A stretch of 55,847 bases of DNA from Streptomyces acidicola (lineage in GTDB: Bacteria; Actinomycetota; Actinomycetes; Streptomycetales; Streptomycetaceae), in NCBI RefSeq assembly GCF_009377235.1, contig NZ_VMNX01000031.1, positions 1 to 55,847 on the forward strand, read 5' to 3'. Position numbers and translations under genes: made by a program. Below the pieces are notes generated by a model. It saw only the letters and a list, made by a program, of their open reading frames with translations, did not search any database and had not been told where the DNA came from. This document shows, piece after piece, positions 18,101 through 27,087 of this stretch (position 1 is the first letter of the stretch; every line of letters starts with the position of its first letter).

Positions 18101-18104
18101 GTCG

Positions 18105-18872
18105 TCAGGCCCCCTCGACGGGGCGGCGGCGCAGCCTGTGCAGCCGGTGCTTGAGGAAGAGGCGTACGGAGGTGTCGTTCTCCCCGATGTGGATGCGGGG
18201 GAGGGCGTGGACGCCGTTCAGCGGGCCGGGGTCGACGGCGCAGGCGTAGCGGTACCCGGCGTCCCGTACGGCGTCCATGGCCCGCCGGTCGAGGGCCCCG
18301 TACGGGTAGCAGAAGCCGTGGACGTCCGTGCCGATCAGCTCGGAGAGCAGCGCCCGGCTGTCGGCGACCTCGGCGCGCAGCGTCTCGGTGTCGGCCTTGG
18401 TGAGGTCGACGTGGGTGAGCCCGTGCGAGCCGACCTCGATGCCCTCCGTGGCGGCGGCCACCCGGATGCCCTGTTTGCCCAGCAGGCGTTTGCGCGGGCC
18501 GAGGGGGTCCCAGGCGTTCTCGCCGTCCAGCCGCCCGGGGAGGACGAAGACGGTCGCGCCGAAGCCGTACTGGCGCAGCAGCGGCAGGGCGAGGTCGACG
18601 AAGTCCGTGTACCCGTCGTCGAAGGTGAGCCCCACCAGGTTCCGTCCCTTGCCGCGGGTCCGGGCGGCGAGCAGGTCGGCCATGCTCACCCCGCGCAGCC
18701 CCCGGCGGCGCAGCCAGCCCAGCTGCCGGGCGAGGCGGTCGGGGGAGACGGTGAGGCGGTAGGGGTCGTCGGAGGTGTCGCCCACGGAGTGGTACATCGC
18801 CACCCACAGGCAGGTGCCGAATGCGGGTCTGGTGCGGGCGGTCGGCTCGGTCGGGTCAGCGGTTACGGGCAT
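18105..18872 (-). CDS. Polysaccharide deacetylase (NodB/CE4) family protein
   Basis: A 255-residue CE4 enzyme. The metal-binding and catalytic motif LTFDDGYTDF is near residues 78-87 (catalytic base Asp followed by metal Asp), and the two histidines of motif 2 lie in GSHGLTHVDL near 147-156. RRAMDAVRDAGYRYACAVDPG near 210 fits the last part of the fold. No clear signal peptide is present, although the N-terminus LWVAMYHSVGD is the usual first strand. Family knowledge: removal of N-acetyl groups from polysaccharide. Its start overlaps the end of the flippase gene, placing it in the exopolysaccharide operon, where it probably deacetylates the polymer or its precursor. Confidence 0.88.
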   Translation of the reverse strand: MPVTADPTEPTARTRPAFGTCLWVAMYHSVGDTSDDPYRLTVSPDRLARQLGWLRRRGLRGVSMADLLAARTRGKGRNLVGLTFDDGYTDFVDLALPLLRQYGFGATVFVLPGRLDGENAWDPLGPRKRLLGKQGIRVAAATEGIEVGSHGLTHVDLTKADTETLRAEVADSRALLSELIGTDVHGFCYPYGALDRRAMDAVRDAGYRYACAVDPGPLNGVHALPRIHIGENDTSVRLFLKHRLHRLRRRPVEGA

Positions 18873-20514
18873 GTGGAAGCCTTCGTGTGACGGAACGGAG
18901 TGCGGGTGTGATGCCGCCGGCCCCAGTCCAGGCCAGCGCGACGAAGACGACGGACACGACTGAGCAGCCCAGGGCGAGCCCGAGCACGGGGGAGTCCACG
19001 CTGCTCGCGCAGATCAGCCCCGCCGTGCCGGCGAGCACGGCCGCCCGTACGGGCCTGCCGATGCCGGCCACCACCTGCCGGACCCGGATCGGGACTCCCC
19101 GGCCGCCCGCGCCGTGCAGCAGGAGCAGGGCCGTGACGGTGATCCCGGCGGCGTTGGCGGCGGCGAGCCCGCACACGCCCCAGCTGCCGGCGGTGAGGGC
19201 CCCGATCACGGAGGTCACGAGGATCCCGGCGGCCATCGCGGCGAGCGGATACCAGGTCGGCCGCCGGGACGAGAAGTACGAGCGGATGAGCGCGCCCACC
19301 ATCGAGTGGCCCAGCAGCCCGAGGGCGTACACACGCATCACGGCGGCGGTGGCGGCGGTGTCCTGCGCGGTGAACGCACCGCGCTGGAAGAGGAGTTCGG
19401 TGATCTGCGGCGCACACGCGACGATCGCCGCCGCGCCGAACAGCACGATGGACGCGACCAGCGTCAGGTCCTTCTCCACCCTCTTGCGCGCCCGCTCGGT
19501 GTCGCCCTCGGCCAGTGCCTGCGCCACCACCGGGAAGGTGACGGTGCACAGCATCAGCGAGAACGTCATCGGGATCTGGGCCACCTTCTGCGCGTAGTTG
19601 AGGTGCGAGATGGCCCCGGCCGGGAGGGTGGAGCCGAGGAAGCGCTCGATGAGCACCTGGGACTGACGGCACAGCGCGAAGAGGAGGACCGTGCTGACGA
19701 GCGCGAGTTCCAGCGGGCGCTCCGGCTGGGCCACCGCCGCCGCGGACACGGCCGACTTGCGCCTCAACTCCCGCAGCAGCGAAGGAAGCTGGGCCAGGAT
19801 CATCAGCGCGCCGCCCACCGCGACCCCGACCGCCGCCGCACGCACTCCCCAGGCCTCGCCCAGGGCGAACATCGCCGTGATGATGCCCGCGTTGTACGCC
19901 ACGTAGATCGCCGCGGGTGCCGTGAACCGGCGGTGGGCCCGCAGCGCGGCGCTGCAGTAACCGGCGAGGCCGAAGGTGAACACACAGGTGGCGGTCAGCC
20001 GGGTGCAGTGCACGGCGAGCCCGGGATCGGACAGCCCGGGCGCGAGCACCGCCACCACGTACGGAGCTCCGGCGATCAGCAGGGCGGCCACCGCCGCGAA
20101 GGCCAGCGACAGCCGGGGCAGCGTGGTGGCGACCAGCGAGCGCACCGGATCGCCGGGGGCGCCCTGTGCGCGGCGGGCCACGGCCACGCTGAGCATGGGC
20201 ACCAGGACGAGGGCCATCCCGTCCTCGATGAGGAGGGTGGCCGCGAACTCCGGGATGGTCCAGGCCACCAGGAAGGCGTCCGTCTCCGAGCCCGCCCCGA
20301 ACAGGTACGACAACGCCTGGTCGCGGCCGAGGCCCAGCATCGACCCGACGGCCGTGAGCGCGGCGGTGACGAGGGTCGCCCTGGCGAGGAACCGGCCGCT
20401 CGGCGGGGCCGCATCCGTGGACTCGGCGGTGGACCGGGCGGCGGGCACCGGCACGGACCCGGGCTCGGGCGCCGCCGCGGCACTGTCGGTCACCCGGGGA
20501 GGCGTTGCGGTCAT
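18856..20514 (-). CDS. MurJ/Wzx-like lipid-linked oligosaccharide flippase
   Basis: A 552-residue polytopic membrane protein of the MOP superfamily with about 14 hydrophobic spans. The start ATG overlaps the stop of the polymerase gene (ATGA at 20511-20514). MurJ-like features include GLGRDQALSYLFGAGSETDAFLVAWTIPEF near residues 58-88 and the conserved LNYAQKVAQIPMTFS segment near 295-310. A second MurJ for cell-wall synthesis is expected elsewhere in the genome; here the polysaccharide context makes flipping of the undecaprenyl-linked repeat unit the likely job. A Thr/Ala/Pro-rich N-terminal tail of about 40 residues precedes the first span. Confidence 0.87.
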   Translation of the reverse strand: MTATPPRVTDSAAAAPEPGSVPVPAARSTAESTDAAPPSGRFLARATLVTAALTAVGSMLGLGRDQALSYLFGAGSETDAFLVAWTIPEFAATLLIEDGMALVLVPMLSVAVARRAQGAPGDPVRSLVATTLPRLSLAFAAVAALLIAGAPYVVAVLAPGLSDPGLAVHCTRLTATCVFTFGLAGYCSAALRAHRRFTAPAAIYVAYNAGIITAMFALGEAWGVRAAAVGVAVGGALMILAQLPSLLRELRRKSAVSAAAVAQPERPLELALVSTVLLFALCRQSQVLIERFLGSTLPAGAISHLNYAQKVAQIPMTFSLMLCTVTFPVVAQALAEGDTERARKRVEKDLTLVASIVLFGAAAIVACAPQITELLFQRGAFTAQDTAATAAVMRVYALGLLGHSMVGALIRSYFSSRRPTWYPLAAMAAGILVTSVIGALTAGSWGVCGLAAANAAGITVTALLLLHGAGGRGVPIRVRQVVAGIGRPVRAAVLAGTAGLICASSVDSPVLGLALGCSVVSVVFVALAWTGAGGITPALRSVTRRLPHARNR

Positions 20515-21905
20515 GACGCTGTGGCCCCCTCCGGTTCGGCGGCACCGGCCGGCACCTGATGGGACGTGCGCGAGGAGAACGCCGTGTCCGCGAGGGCCCA
20601 CCACGCCACGAGCCCCAGGACCACACCGGTCAGCACGGTCGAGGGCCCGCCGATGTCGGCGTACGCGAAGTCGACCAGCTGCCACACGATCAGCCCGCAC
20701 GCGACGAGGCCGCAGTCGACCCCACCGGACCCGTTCGACGGCGCGACGCCGGTATGCCGTGCCCGCGCCAGCCGCCGCAGGGCGCACACCAGCAGCGCCA
20801 GCCAGCTCCCCGCCAGCGCCAGCAACCCGATGAGCCCCTGCTCGCTCAGCACGAGCAGATACATGTTGTGCGGCGACAGCAGCGGCTGCCTCCGGTACGC
20901 GACCCCGGCTCCCGCGGTCTCGCTCCCGGAGGACAGCGCCAGCGAGGCCCGCCCGTCCCGGTACTCGGGGAAGGACTTCAGCCCCACGCCGGTCAGCGGC
21001 CGTTCGCGCCACATGTCGACGGCCGCCGCCCACATCGTGTACCGGTCGTTGACCGACTGGTCGGGGGCGTCCGTGACCTGCGTGATGCTGCTCATCCGCT
21101 CCTGGAGCAGCGCCGAGCCGATGCCGAGCCCGCCCACGAGGATCACGCCGACGGCGGCGACCGCCGCGAAGATCCCCACGGCACGTCGCAGCCCCGCCAG
21201 CACCACCTGGAGTCCGCACGCGAGGGCCGTGGCGATCCAGGCTCCCCGGCTGAACGACAGCGCGAGCGGCGCCACCAGCGCCACCGCGCACAGCGCGGCA
21301 GCCGTCCGCTGCCGGACGGTGCACGGCCCCAGGGCCAGCCCCACCGCGGACACCAGCCCGAACGACACGACCGTTGCCATTCCCATGACGTCCGTGGCCC
21401 CGAAGGTGCCCACCGCCCGGATGTCCTCACCCACGTAACTGGCCCCGGTCCCGGTGACGTACTGATGCACGCCGACGGCCCCCTGCCACAGCCCCAGCCC
21501 GACGAACGACCAGGCCAGCAACCGGAAGTCCGCCCGGCCCCGCACGCTCAGCAGAACCGCCGCGGGCACCAGCACGAAGATCTGCAGGTACCGGGTGAGC
21601 CCGGTGAGCCCGGCCTCGGGCGTCACGGCCCCGGCCACCCCCGCCGCGAGCCCGACGACGGGCAGCCCCAGCACCACCGCGGCTGTCCGGGACAGAGGCC
21701 GCCGGCGGTCCCGTACGAGACGGATTCCGCACCACAGCACCAGCAGCCCGGACACGGCGTCGGCCGCGTTCGCCCCGCCCTCGCCGCCGGGGGCGACGGG
21801 CAGTGCCAGCATGGCGATCACCGCCACCACCGGCAGGGCGGGCGACGCGGCACGGGGGAGGTACCACCCTGCGCGTGTGGGGCCGAGAGCTTGCGGGAGG
21901 GCCAC
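20511..21905 (-). CDS. O-antigen ligase/Wzy-like polymerase
   Basis: A 464-residue membrane protein with about 11-12 spans. A large extracytoplasmic loop (about 250-330) contains the Wzy_C signature region RPLTGVGLKSFPEYR, and ALSFSRGAWIATAL near 220 is typical of this family. Family knowledge: O-antigen ligase-fold (WaaL/Wzy) enzymes transfer a polyprenyl-linked glycan to an acceptor or polymerise repeat units. Between the flippase and the initiating glycosyltransferase, polymerisation is the simplest role. It overlaps the flippase by 4 nt and starts 3 bp after the transferase stop. Confidence 0.85.
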   Translation of the reverse strand: MALPQALGPTRAGWYLPRAASPALPVVAVIAMLALPVAPGGEGGANAADAVSGLLVLWCGIRLVRDRRRPLSRTAAVVLGLPVVGLAAGVAGAVTPEAGLTGLTRYLQIFVLVPAAVLLSVRGRADFRLLAWSFVGLGLWQGAVGVHQYVTGTGASYVGEDIRAVGTFGATDVMGMATVVSFGLVSAVGLALGPCTVRQRTAAALCAVALVAPLALSFSRGAWIATALACGLQVVLAGLRRAVGIFAAVAAVGVILVGGLGIGSALLQERMSSITQVTDAPDQSVNDRYTMWAAAVDMWRERPLTGVGLKSFPEYRDGRASLALSSGSETAGAGVAYRRQPLLSPHNMYLLVLSEQGLIGLLALAGSWLALLVCALRRLARARHTGVAPSNGSGGVDCGLVACGLIVWQLVDFAYADIGGPSTVLTGVVLGLVAWWALADTAFSSRTSHQVPAGAAEPEGATAS

Positions 21906-21908
21906 GGC

Positions 21909-23351
21909 TCAGCTCCCCGTGGGACGCACGAGCGCGACCGCCGTGCGCAGCAGGATGCAGACGTCCTGCCACAGCGACCAGTCGTCGATGTACGCGTTGT
22001 CGAACCGCGAGCGGTCCTCGATGGAGGTGTCGCCACGCAGCCCGTGGACCTGGGCGAGGCCCGTGATGCCGGTCCGCATGCGGTGGCGGTCCGCGTAGCC
22101 CGGGTGGAGCTCGCTGAACTGGCCGACGAAGTAGGGGCGTTCCGGACGCGGCCCGACCAGGCTCATGTCGCCGCGCAGGACGTTCCACAACTGGAGCAGC
22201 TCGTCCAGGGACGTCCTGCGCAGGAAGCGGCAGAACCAGCGCATCTCGTGCTCGTTCGCCACGCTCCAGCGGGTCGCGGCCTCGTGCGCGTCGGCCGGGC
22301 GGTGCGTGCGGAACTTCAGCAGCGTGAACGTCCGCCCGCCCTTGCCGATCCGCTCCTGCCGGAACACCACTCCGGGCCCTTCGCTCAGCCGCAGCACCAC
22401 GGCGGTGGTGAGCAACAGCGGGCTGACCAGAAGCAGCAGCGCCCCGGAGACGGCGATGTCCAGCGCCCGCTTGTGCAGGCCCTCATGACGTTCCGTCAAC
22501 TGCATTTGGCGACACGTGAATCCGGCGAGACGTTCACCGCCCCGGTCGTACGACGGCGACTCCGCGTCCACCTGCCACAGTGCGCACCCCGCGGCGGCCA
22601 GGGCCGCCAGCAACGGCCTGTGTTCGGTGCGGGGGCCCACGACGAGGACGGCCTGGACGCCGTTCTGGACGATCGCCCGCCGCACCTCCTCGTCGGTGGT
22701 GAGCACCGGCAGTCCCTCGTCCCCGGCCGGCTGGCCGGCGACCACGCCCACCGGCCGCAGCCCGCAGCCGGGGTGACGCAGGAACGCGGCGGCCACGCGT
22801 TGCGCGGTCGCCGCGGGCCCGATCACCAGAGCCGCACCGGGCCTGCGCAGCAGCGCCCGGCGCCGCTGCCAGTGCACCGCGCCCCGGCCCGCGCAACTCG
22901 CCGCCGACTGCAGGGCGCAGCCGAGGACGAGGGTGCCGGCGGACAGCACATGGTCCGGGGAGTACGCCGCCACCGCCGCCGCGAGCACGGCCCAGCCGAC
23001 GGCGATCCGCGCGCAGACGGCAGGCAGTTCGTCCAGCACCGCGGGCACGGCGGGCGGCCGGTACAGCAGTGCCCGCGCGTTCAGGCACACGACGGCCAGC
23101 AGTATCCCGGCCACCAGCAGCGGGCGCCACGGTGTCCCGGCGTCGGTGAGCGCGAGGGCGACGAGGAGTGCCGCCCCCGCGTCCACCGCGAGCAGCGCCA
23201 GCCGCGCGAGGTGCCTCCGCAGGGCGGGGCGTCGCGTGGCCGGGAACCGGGGCCCACCGGTGGTTCCGCGCGGAGTGATGACCGAGACAGTTGAGGATCC
23301 GTACTCCCTTGGCTGTCCGCCGGGGGAGGGAACGGTACTTTCCGCAGTCAC
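21909..23351 (-). CDS. Exopolysaccharide polyprenyl glycosylphosphotransferase (WbaP/WcaJ-like)
   Basis: The start is GTG at 23351, overlapping the stop of the upstream GT4 gene (GTGA); the frame upstream of it is a shadow. The 480-residue protein has four N-terminal spans (about 40-140), a CoA-binding-like cytoplasmic domain (ALVIGPAATAQRVAAAFL near 190), another span (near 300-320) and the C-terminal bacterial sugar transferase domain with GKGGRTFTLLKFRTH near 345, RRTSLDELLQLWNVLRGDMSLVGPRPE near 390-415 and GLAQVHG near 440. It starts each repeat unit by transferring sugar-1-phosphate to undecaprenyl phosphate at the membrane. This is the committing enzyme of the exopolysaccharide locus. 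Confidence 0.9.
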   Translation of the reverse strand: MTAESTVPSPGGQPREYGSSTVSVITPRGTTGGPRFPATRRPALRRHLARLALLAVDAGAALLVALALTDAGTPWRPLLVAGILLAVVCLNARALLYRPPAVPAVLDELPAVCARIAVGWAVLAAAVAAYSPDHVLSAGTLVLGCALQSAASCAGRGAVHWQRRRALLRRPGAALVIGPAATAQRVAAAFLRHPGCGLRPVGVVAGQPAGDEGLPVLTTDEEVRRAIVQNGVQAVLVVGPRTEHRPLLAALAAAGCALWQVDAESPSYDRGGERLAGFTCRQMQLTERHEGLHKRALDIAVSGALLLLVSPLLLTTAVVLRLSEGPGVVFRQERIGKGGRTFTLLKFRTHRPADAHEAATRWSVANEHEMRWFCRFLRRTSLDELLQLWNVLRGDMSLVGPRPERPYFVGQFSELHPGYADRHRMRTGITGLAQVHGLRGDTSIEDRSRFDNAYIDDWSLWQDVCILLRTAVALVRPTGS

Positions 23352-24592
23352 GAGTGGATGGACTCCCTGTACTCGGTGGTTTCCCCGCAGGGGGTGTGCT
23401 CGACGGACGCGGAGCGCGGCGCGCGACCGGAGAGGGCCGCGCCTTCGCCTTCCGTACCGCTTCCGTCGCCCAGCAGTTCGAGATAGACGTCCGTCACGGC
23501 ACCCGCCGTGTGCCGCACGTCGTGATTGGTCAGAATGTGACGGCGCCCCAGATGACCGAGGGACTCGCGCAGCGGCGGGTCGAGCAGCAGCCGGGTCACC
23601 GTGCGGGCCAGCGCCGTCGGATCCTCGGCGGGCACGGGTTCCTGACCCGACGGAAGGCTCTCGCGGGCCCCGTCCACATCGGTCGCCACGACGGGCCTGC
23701 CGCACGCCATGGCCTCCAGCGGCGCCAGCGCCATGCCCTCCCAGCGGGACGGCAGGACCACGAGATCGGCGGCCTGGTACCAGGGCACGGCATCCTGGGC
23801 GGCGCCGGCGAACAGCACGCCGTCGGGCGCGAGCGCCCGCAGCGCCCCGGCGTCCGGACCGTCGCCGACCAGCACGAGCCGGGCCCCCGGCACCTGCCGG
23901 ACCACCGACCGCCACGCCGCCAGCAGGATGTCCTGCCCCTTCTGCCGGCACAGCCGCCCCACGCACACGACCAGCGGCGTGTCCGCACCGAGCCCGGAGA
24001 GCAGCGGAATCCCGGCCCGTACGGCACCGAGCGCCGCGGGACGGAAGCGTCCCGGATCGACTCCGTTCGCGATCACCCGCCACGGGGCCCGTACCCCGGC
24101 CCGCTCCCCGGTGACCCGCTCGGCCTCGCTCACGCACACCACCCGGTCGGCCCAGCGGGCGCCCCACCGTTCCCACCGCAGGGCGAGTGAGGCGGTGACC
24201 CCGCCGACGGCCTCGAACGACCAGGCGTGCGGCTGGAACACGGTCGGGATGCGCCCACGTACGGCGAGCCGCGCGGCCAGCCCCGCCTTGGCGCTGTGCG
24301 CGTGCACCAGGTCGGGCCGTTCGTCCGCGAGGACGCGCCGCAGGTTCCGTACCTCCTGCACGAGCGTGGGCCCCGGCGAACGCGTCGCCTGCCAGTGGCG
24401 GACGTCCGCGCCGAGGGCCTTCAGGCCGGAGGCGAGACCACCGTCCGGGCAGGCGACGGTGACGTGCAGTCCGTCGTCGAGCTGGGCCCGCATCAGGTCC
24501 GTCACGACCCGGGCCACCCCGCCGTCCACGGGCTGGGTGATGTGCAGGATGTGCAAAGGACGCGAAGGAGCGACCGACGGTGACAGGTTCAT
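23348..24592 (-). CDS. Glycosyltransferase family 4 protein
   Basis: I chose the ATG at 24592, which has an AAGGA site 5 nt upstream; an upstream in-frame ATG gives an unlikely leader. The 414-residue GT-B enzyme has the N-terminal motif VDGGVARVVTDLM near residue 25, VIANGVDPGRF near 180, VCVGRLCRQKGQDILL near 215 and the E-x7-E segment SRWEGMALAPLEAMACGRP near 295. It probably acts just after the glycosylphosphotransferase with which it overlaps. The last 40 residues are variable and polar. The second GT4 of this operon is at 16904-18100; sugar donors are unknown. Confidence 0.88.
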   Translation of the reverse strand: MNLSPSVAPSRPLHILHITQPVDGGVARVVTDLMRAQLDDGLHVTVACPDGGLASGLKALGADVRHWQATRSPGPTLVQEVRNLRRVLADERPDLVHAHSAKAGLAARLAVRGRIPTVFQPHAWSFEAVGGVTASLALRWERWGARWADRVVCVSEAERVTGERAGVRAPWRVIANGVDPGRFRPAALGAVRAGIPLLSGLGADTPLVVCVGRLCRQKGQDILLAAWRSVVRQVPGARLVLVGDGPDAGALRALAPDGVLFAGAAQDAVPWYQAADLVVLPSRWEGMALAPLEAMACGRPVVATDVDGARESLPSGQEPVPAEDPTALARTVTRLLLDPPLRESLGHLGRRHILTNHDVRHTAGAVTDVYLELLGDGSGTEGEGAALSGRAPRSASVEHTPCGETTEYRESIHS

Positions 24593-24633
24593 GGGGGTTC
24601 CTTGCTGACGGACGCGGTGCGGGACGGTGTGCG

Positions 24634-25725
24634 TCACGACCTGGCGTCCACGGCGACGAAGAGGGCTCCGACCCAGGCGGGGGCCCGTCGCGAGGCGATC
24701 CGGAACGTCAGCCGGTCACCGCCGCGCCGGATGCCCTCACGCAGATCGAGGACGTCGGAGTCGTAGCCGAACGTGTTCGGATGGGCGGGAGCACGGTCCG
24801 GGCCGGCCTCGCCGAACTCGCTGATCGTCGAGTTCAGAACGTCGTCCTGGGGGTTGGCCGCGTCGCCCAGCGCGGTCTCGCCCTGGCCGCCGGCGGCCAC
24901 GGTGAACGCGTCGCCCGGAGAGCCGCGGTCCCCGTTGTAGGCGACCAGGCCGACCCGCCCGCCCGCGCCCTCCGGGAACGCCATCTCCGACATCCGGACC
25001 TCCTGGTCCCGGTCGGCGGTGAGGGCGTCGAAGCCGTCCCAGATCGCCAGGTGCCGCAGCGGCTCCGACTCCTTCTCGTACGCCACCACGAGCGTCCAGC
25101 CGCCCCAGCTGCCGGCGGCCGAGCGGCCTCTGGCCACGTTGATCTGGGCCACGGTGTAGAGCCCCGGACCGGTGGACCGCACCAGCGACGTGACGTCCGC
25201 GGAGGCCTGGAAGGCGTCCGCGCCGTGCTCCGCCTGGTGTCCGACCACCGAGTCCGCGAGCACCTCCTTGTACGCGCCGCCGGCCTCCGCGATGAGCACC
25301 CGCCCGTTGTCCTCCGGCGGTTTCTGCTCGCCGACACGCAGGTTGCCACCCCAGTACAGACGCGCGTACGTCACGCGCGCCTCCTTGGGCAGACGGAGCT
25401 CGCCGTGGCTGGAGTTGTAGGTGTTCGGGTCGCTGTCGACATCGATGTAGGTCATCTCGAAGTCGCCGTTCGCCGCCGCGCGGCCCTCGCGGGCGCCGGT
25501 ACACGACGACGCGGCCGTTTCGCAGGTGACGGACGAATTGGCCGCGCGTACGATCCCGCCGTGCTGCACCGCGCGGTAGCGCTGGGTGAACGGGATGCTG
25601 CGGGCCTCCGGCGCGGGCGGTGCGGCCGGCGCGGCAGCCGTGGAGCTGCCGGGTGCCCACATCGCCGTAAGGACGAGGACGCCCACAGCCGCACGAGGAA
25701 ACAGCGGACCCAGGGAATGGCGCAT
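24634..25725 (-). CDS. Exported DUF3344-like protein
   Basis: A 363-residue protein with a signal peptide (about 1-30, VGVLVLTAMWAPGSSTAAA). The mature part has no enzyme motif: IPFTQRYRAVQHGGIVRAAN near 43, TYARLYWGGN near 118, the DVTSLVRSTGPGLYTVAQINVARG region near 180, and WGGWTLVVAYE near 208. The layout resembles DUF3344 secreted proteins of actinobacteria, which look like beta-rich surface proteins. It is the first gene of the minus-strand exopolysaccharide operon, 41 nt before the GT4 start, so co-expression is likely. It may bind or display the polymer, but the function is unknown. Confidence 0.7.
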   Translation of the reverse strand: MRHSLGPLFPRAAVGVLVLTAMWAPGSSTAAAPAAPPAPEARSIPFTQRYRAVQHGGIVRAANSSVTCETAASSCTGAREGRAAANGDFEMTYIDVDSDPNTYNSSHGELRLPKEARVTYARLYWGGNLRVGEQKPPEDNGRVLIAEAGGAYKEVLADSVVGHQAEHGADAFQASADVTSLVRSTGPGLYTVAQINVARGRSAAGSWGGWTLVVAYEKESEPLRHLAIWDGFDALTADRDQEVRMSEMAFPEGAGGRVGLVAYNGDRGSPGDAFTVAAGGQGETALGDAANPQDDVLNSTISEFGEAGPDRAPAHPNTFGYDSDVLDLREGIRRGGDRLTFRIASRRAPAWVGALFVAVDARS

Positions 25726-26100
25726 GACCGGCGGTGCCCTTTCGGAACGGTGGCGGTGGCAGCAGCGGCACGCGTGCGAAGTGTCCGTGCTGAGGACTGC
25801 GTCGGGCGGTTCGCAACTCTAATCACCAACCGGACAAAGACGGTGATATTCGATGAAAACCAATAAGTGTGTCGGAATCGTGAAACGTGAAGATCCCTGG
25901 TTTCCCGCGGCGGAGGGGCGGCCGGAGCCGTTCCGCCGAACGGGGGCCGGGTCGCGGTAGGCCTGACGTATCGTCTGATCAGGCAGGACGCGGCGACCGA
26001 GGGAAGCGCGGGGGCGCCGGACGCGCGTGATCGGTTGCGGGAAGCCGTGGGCGCTTTCACGGTGGGCTCAAGACTTCAGCGCCCGCCGAAGGGAAGACCC
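25726..26100. promoter_or_regulatory. Divergent intergenic region upstream of the exopolysaccharide operon
   Basis: A 375-bp gene-free stretch between the minus-strand DUF3344-like gene and a plus-strand secreted protein gene. It includes an AT-rich core (25818-25870) with an inverted repeat ATCACC (25822-25827)/GGTGAT (25842-25847). The core is the natural place for the operon promoter, but I cannot identify reliable -10/-35 hexamers. The right part (25900-26090) shows nothing specific beyond the GAAGGGAAG ribosome-binding site at about 26088-26096. Confidence 0.35.
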
Positions 26101-26832
26101 ATGCCTGCTCTGTCCGCACGGCACATCGCGTCCAGCGCGCTGTGCGCCGCCCTCCTGGTCGGGATCACCGGCCCCGCCGCAGTGGCGGCCGACTCGGCCC
26201 GCGAGCGCAACGCTGCGGCGTCGTCCAATGCGTGGCTCTACCGCGAGGACGCGCTTCTCACGGAAGTCAGAAAGATCAACGGCGGGGAACTCGCCCCGGT
26301 CGCCGACCTGCTGGACGCCGTGCTCAAGGCGGACGACGGCCGACTGCCTCCCGACGAGGCCAGGAGACTGGGAGATGCCGCGAAGCGCGCACTGACCGAG
26401 GCGACCGCCAAGGCTCCGGCCCTCACGGCCACCCCGACGGCGACGGCCCCGACGACGAGTGTGCTGCCGCAGGCCCCCTCCGCCCCCGCGAGCGACGAAC
26501 TGGACGCAGTGCGCGATGTGCTGGACGACGCGCTGGACCAGGTGCAGGACGTGCTGGACGACGTCATGGAGGCCGTCGACGAGCTCCTGGAGGGACTCAC
26601 CTCCGGTTCCAGCGACGTGCTTCCGCAGGCGGGCGACCTGCTGACCGCGCTGCAAGAGCTCGTCAAGGGGCTGCTCGGAAGCGGCCTGGAAGGGGTGACC
26701 TCGTCCGATCCGGCTGTGTCCAGCACGCAGACATCGACATCGACGTCGACGTCCACCGCGACACCTCCGGTATCGCCCGTCACTCTCCCCGTCATCACGC
26801 CGCTGCTGGAGGACCTGCTGTCGATCTTCTGA
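26101..26832 (+). CDS. Secreted protein of unknown function, acidic-helical with Thr-rich tail
   Basis: Start ATG 26101 follows GAAGGGAAGACCC. The 243-residue product has a signal peptide (about 1-30, cut near AVAADS), then an Ala-rich helical region. A strongly acidic amphipathic stretch (about 138-165: LDAVRDVLDDALDQVQDVLD, continuing with the same spacing) has Leu/Val and Asp at heptad-like positions, suggesting a coiled coil. A Ser/Thr low-complexity segment near 205-220 precedes a C-terminal hydrophobic LPVITPLLEDLLSIF. I do not recognise a family. A strong hairpin follows at 26861-26897. It opens the secreted-protein block that contains chaplins. Confidence 0.75.
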   Translation: MPALSARHIASSALCAALLVGITGPAAVAADSARERNAAASSNAWLYREDALLTEVRKINGGELAPVADLLDAVLKADDGRLPPDEARRLGDAAKRALTEATAKAPALTATPTATAPTTSVLPQAPSAPASDELDAVRDVLDDALDQVQDVLDDVMEAVDELLEGLTSGSSDVLPQAGDLLTALQELVKGLLGSGLEGVTSSDPAVSSTQTSTSTSTSTATPPVSPVTLPVITPLLEDLLSIF

Positions 26833-26860
26833 GCGCCGTACGGTATGGCTCGTGCTGTCC

Positions 26861-26897
26861 AGTCGTGGTGCCGGCTCCCTGGGCCGGCACCACGACT
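26861..26897 (+). terminator. Hairpin terminator after the 243-aa secreted protein gene
   Basis: A 15-bp perfect stem, AGTCGTGGTGCCGGC (26861-26875) with its complement at 26883-26897, and a 7-nt loop, 29 bp after the stop codon. A short T-containing run (TGCTGTTCTT) follows. High-GC actinobacterial terminators often lack a long U-tract. Confidence 0.7.
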
Positions 26898-26974
26898 GCT
26901 GTTCTTCCAGCGCTAATCCCGGCATCCCGGCATCCCCGTCTTTCCCGTTCGCGGGGCCCGGTTTTCGGAGATCT

Positions 26975-27087
26975 CATATGAGGAATCCGTAATTTCCGGC
27001 ACTCCGGTTTCCGCCCCGGCCAGGGATCGTTAGGCACGGCGACAGAATTCCCCTCCGGCGGCCTGCGTCGCCGAAGAAAGGAACATG
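26975..27087 (+). promoter_or_regulatory. Leader shared by the two repeat-protein paralogues
   Basis: Upstream of this gene and of its short paralogue at 30925 there is a common layout: CATATGAG (26975; 30781), then a GAATTCCCCTC block, then CCGAAGAAAGGAAC just before the start codon (TTGCCGAAGAAAGGAAC in the paralogue). Similarity outside the coding region suggests the genes share a promoter or 5' leader and are regulated together. Start sites were not mapped. Confidence 0.45.

Noticed and set aside
23352..24176. N-terminal extension of the glycosylphosphotransferase frame
   Set aside because: It overlaps the GT4 gene in another frame and is Arg/Gly-rich shadow sequence; the GTG at 23351 gives the proper N-terminus.
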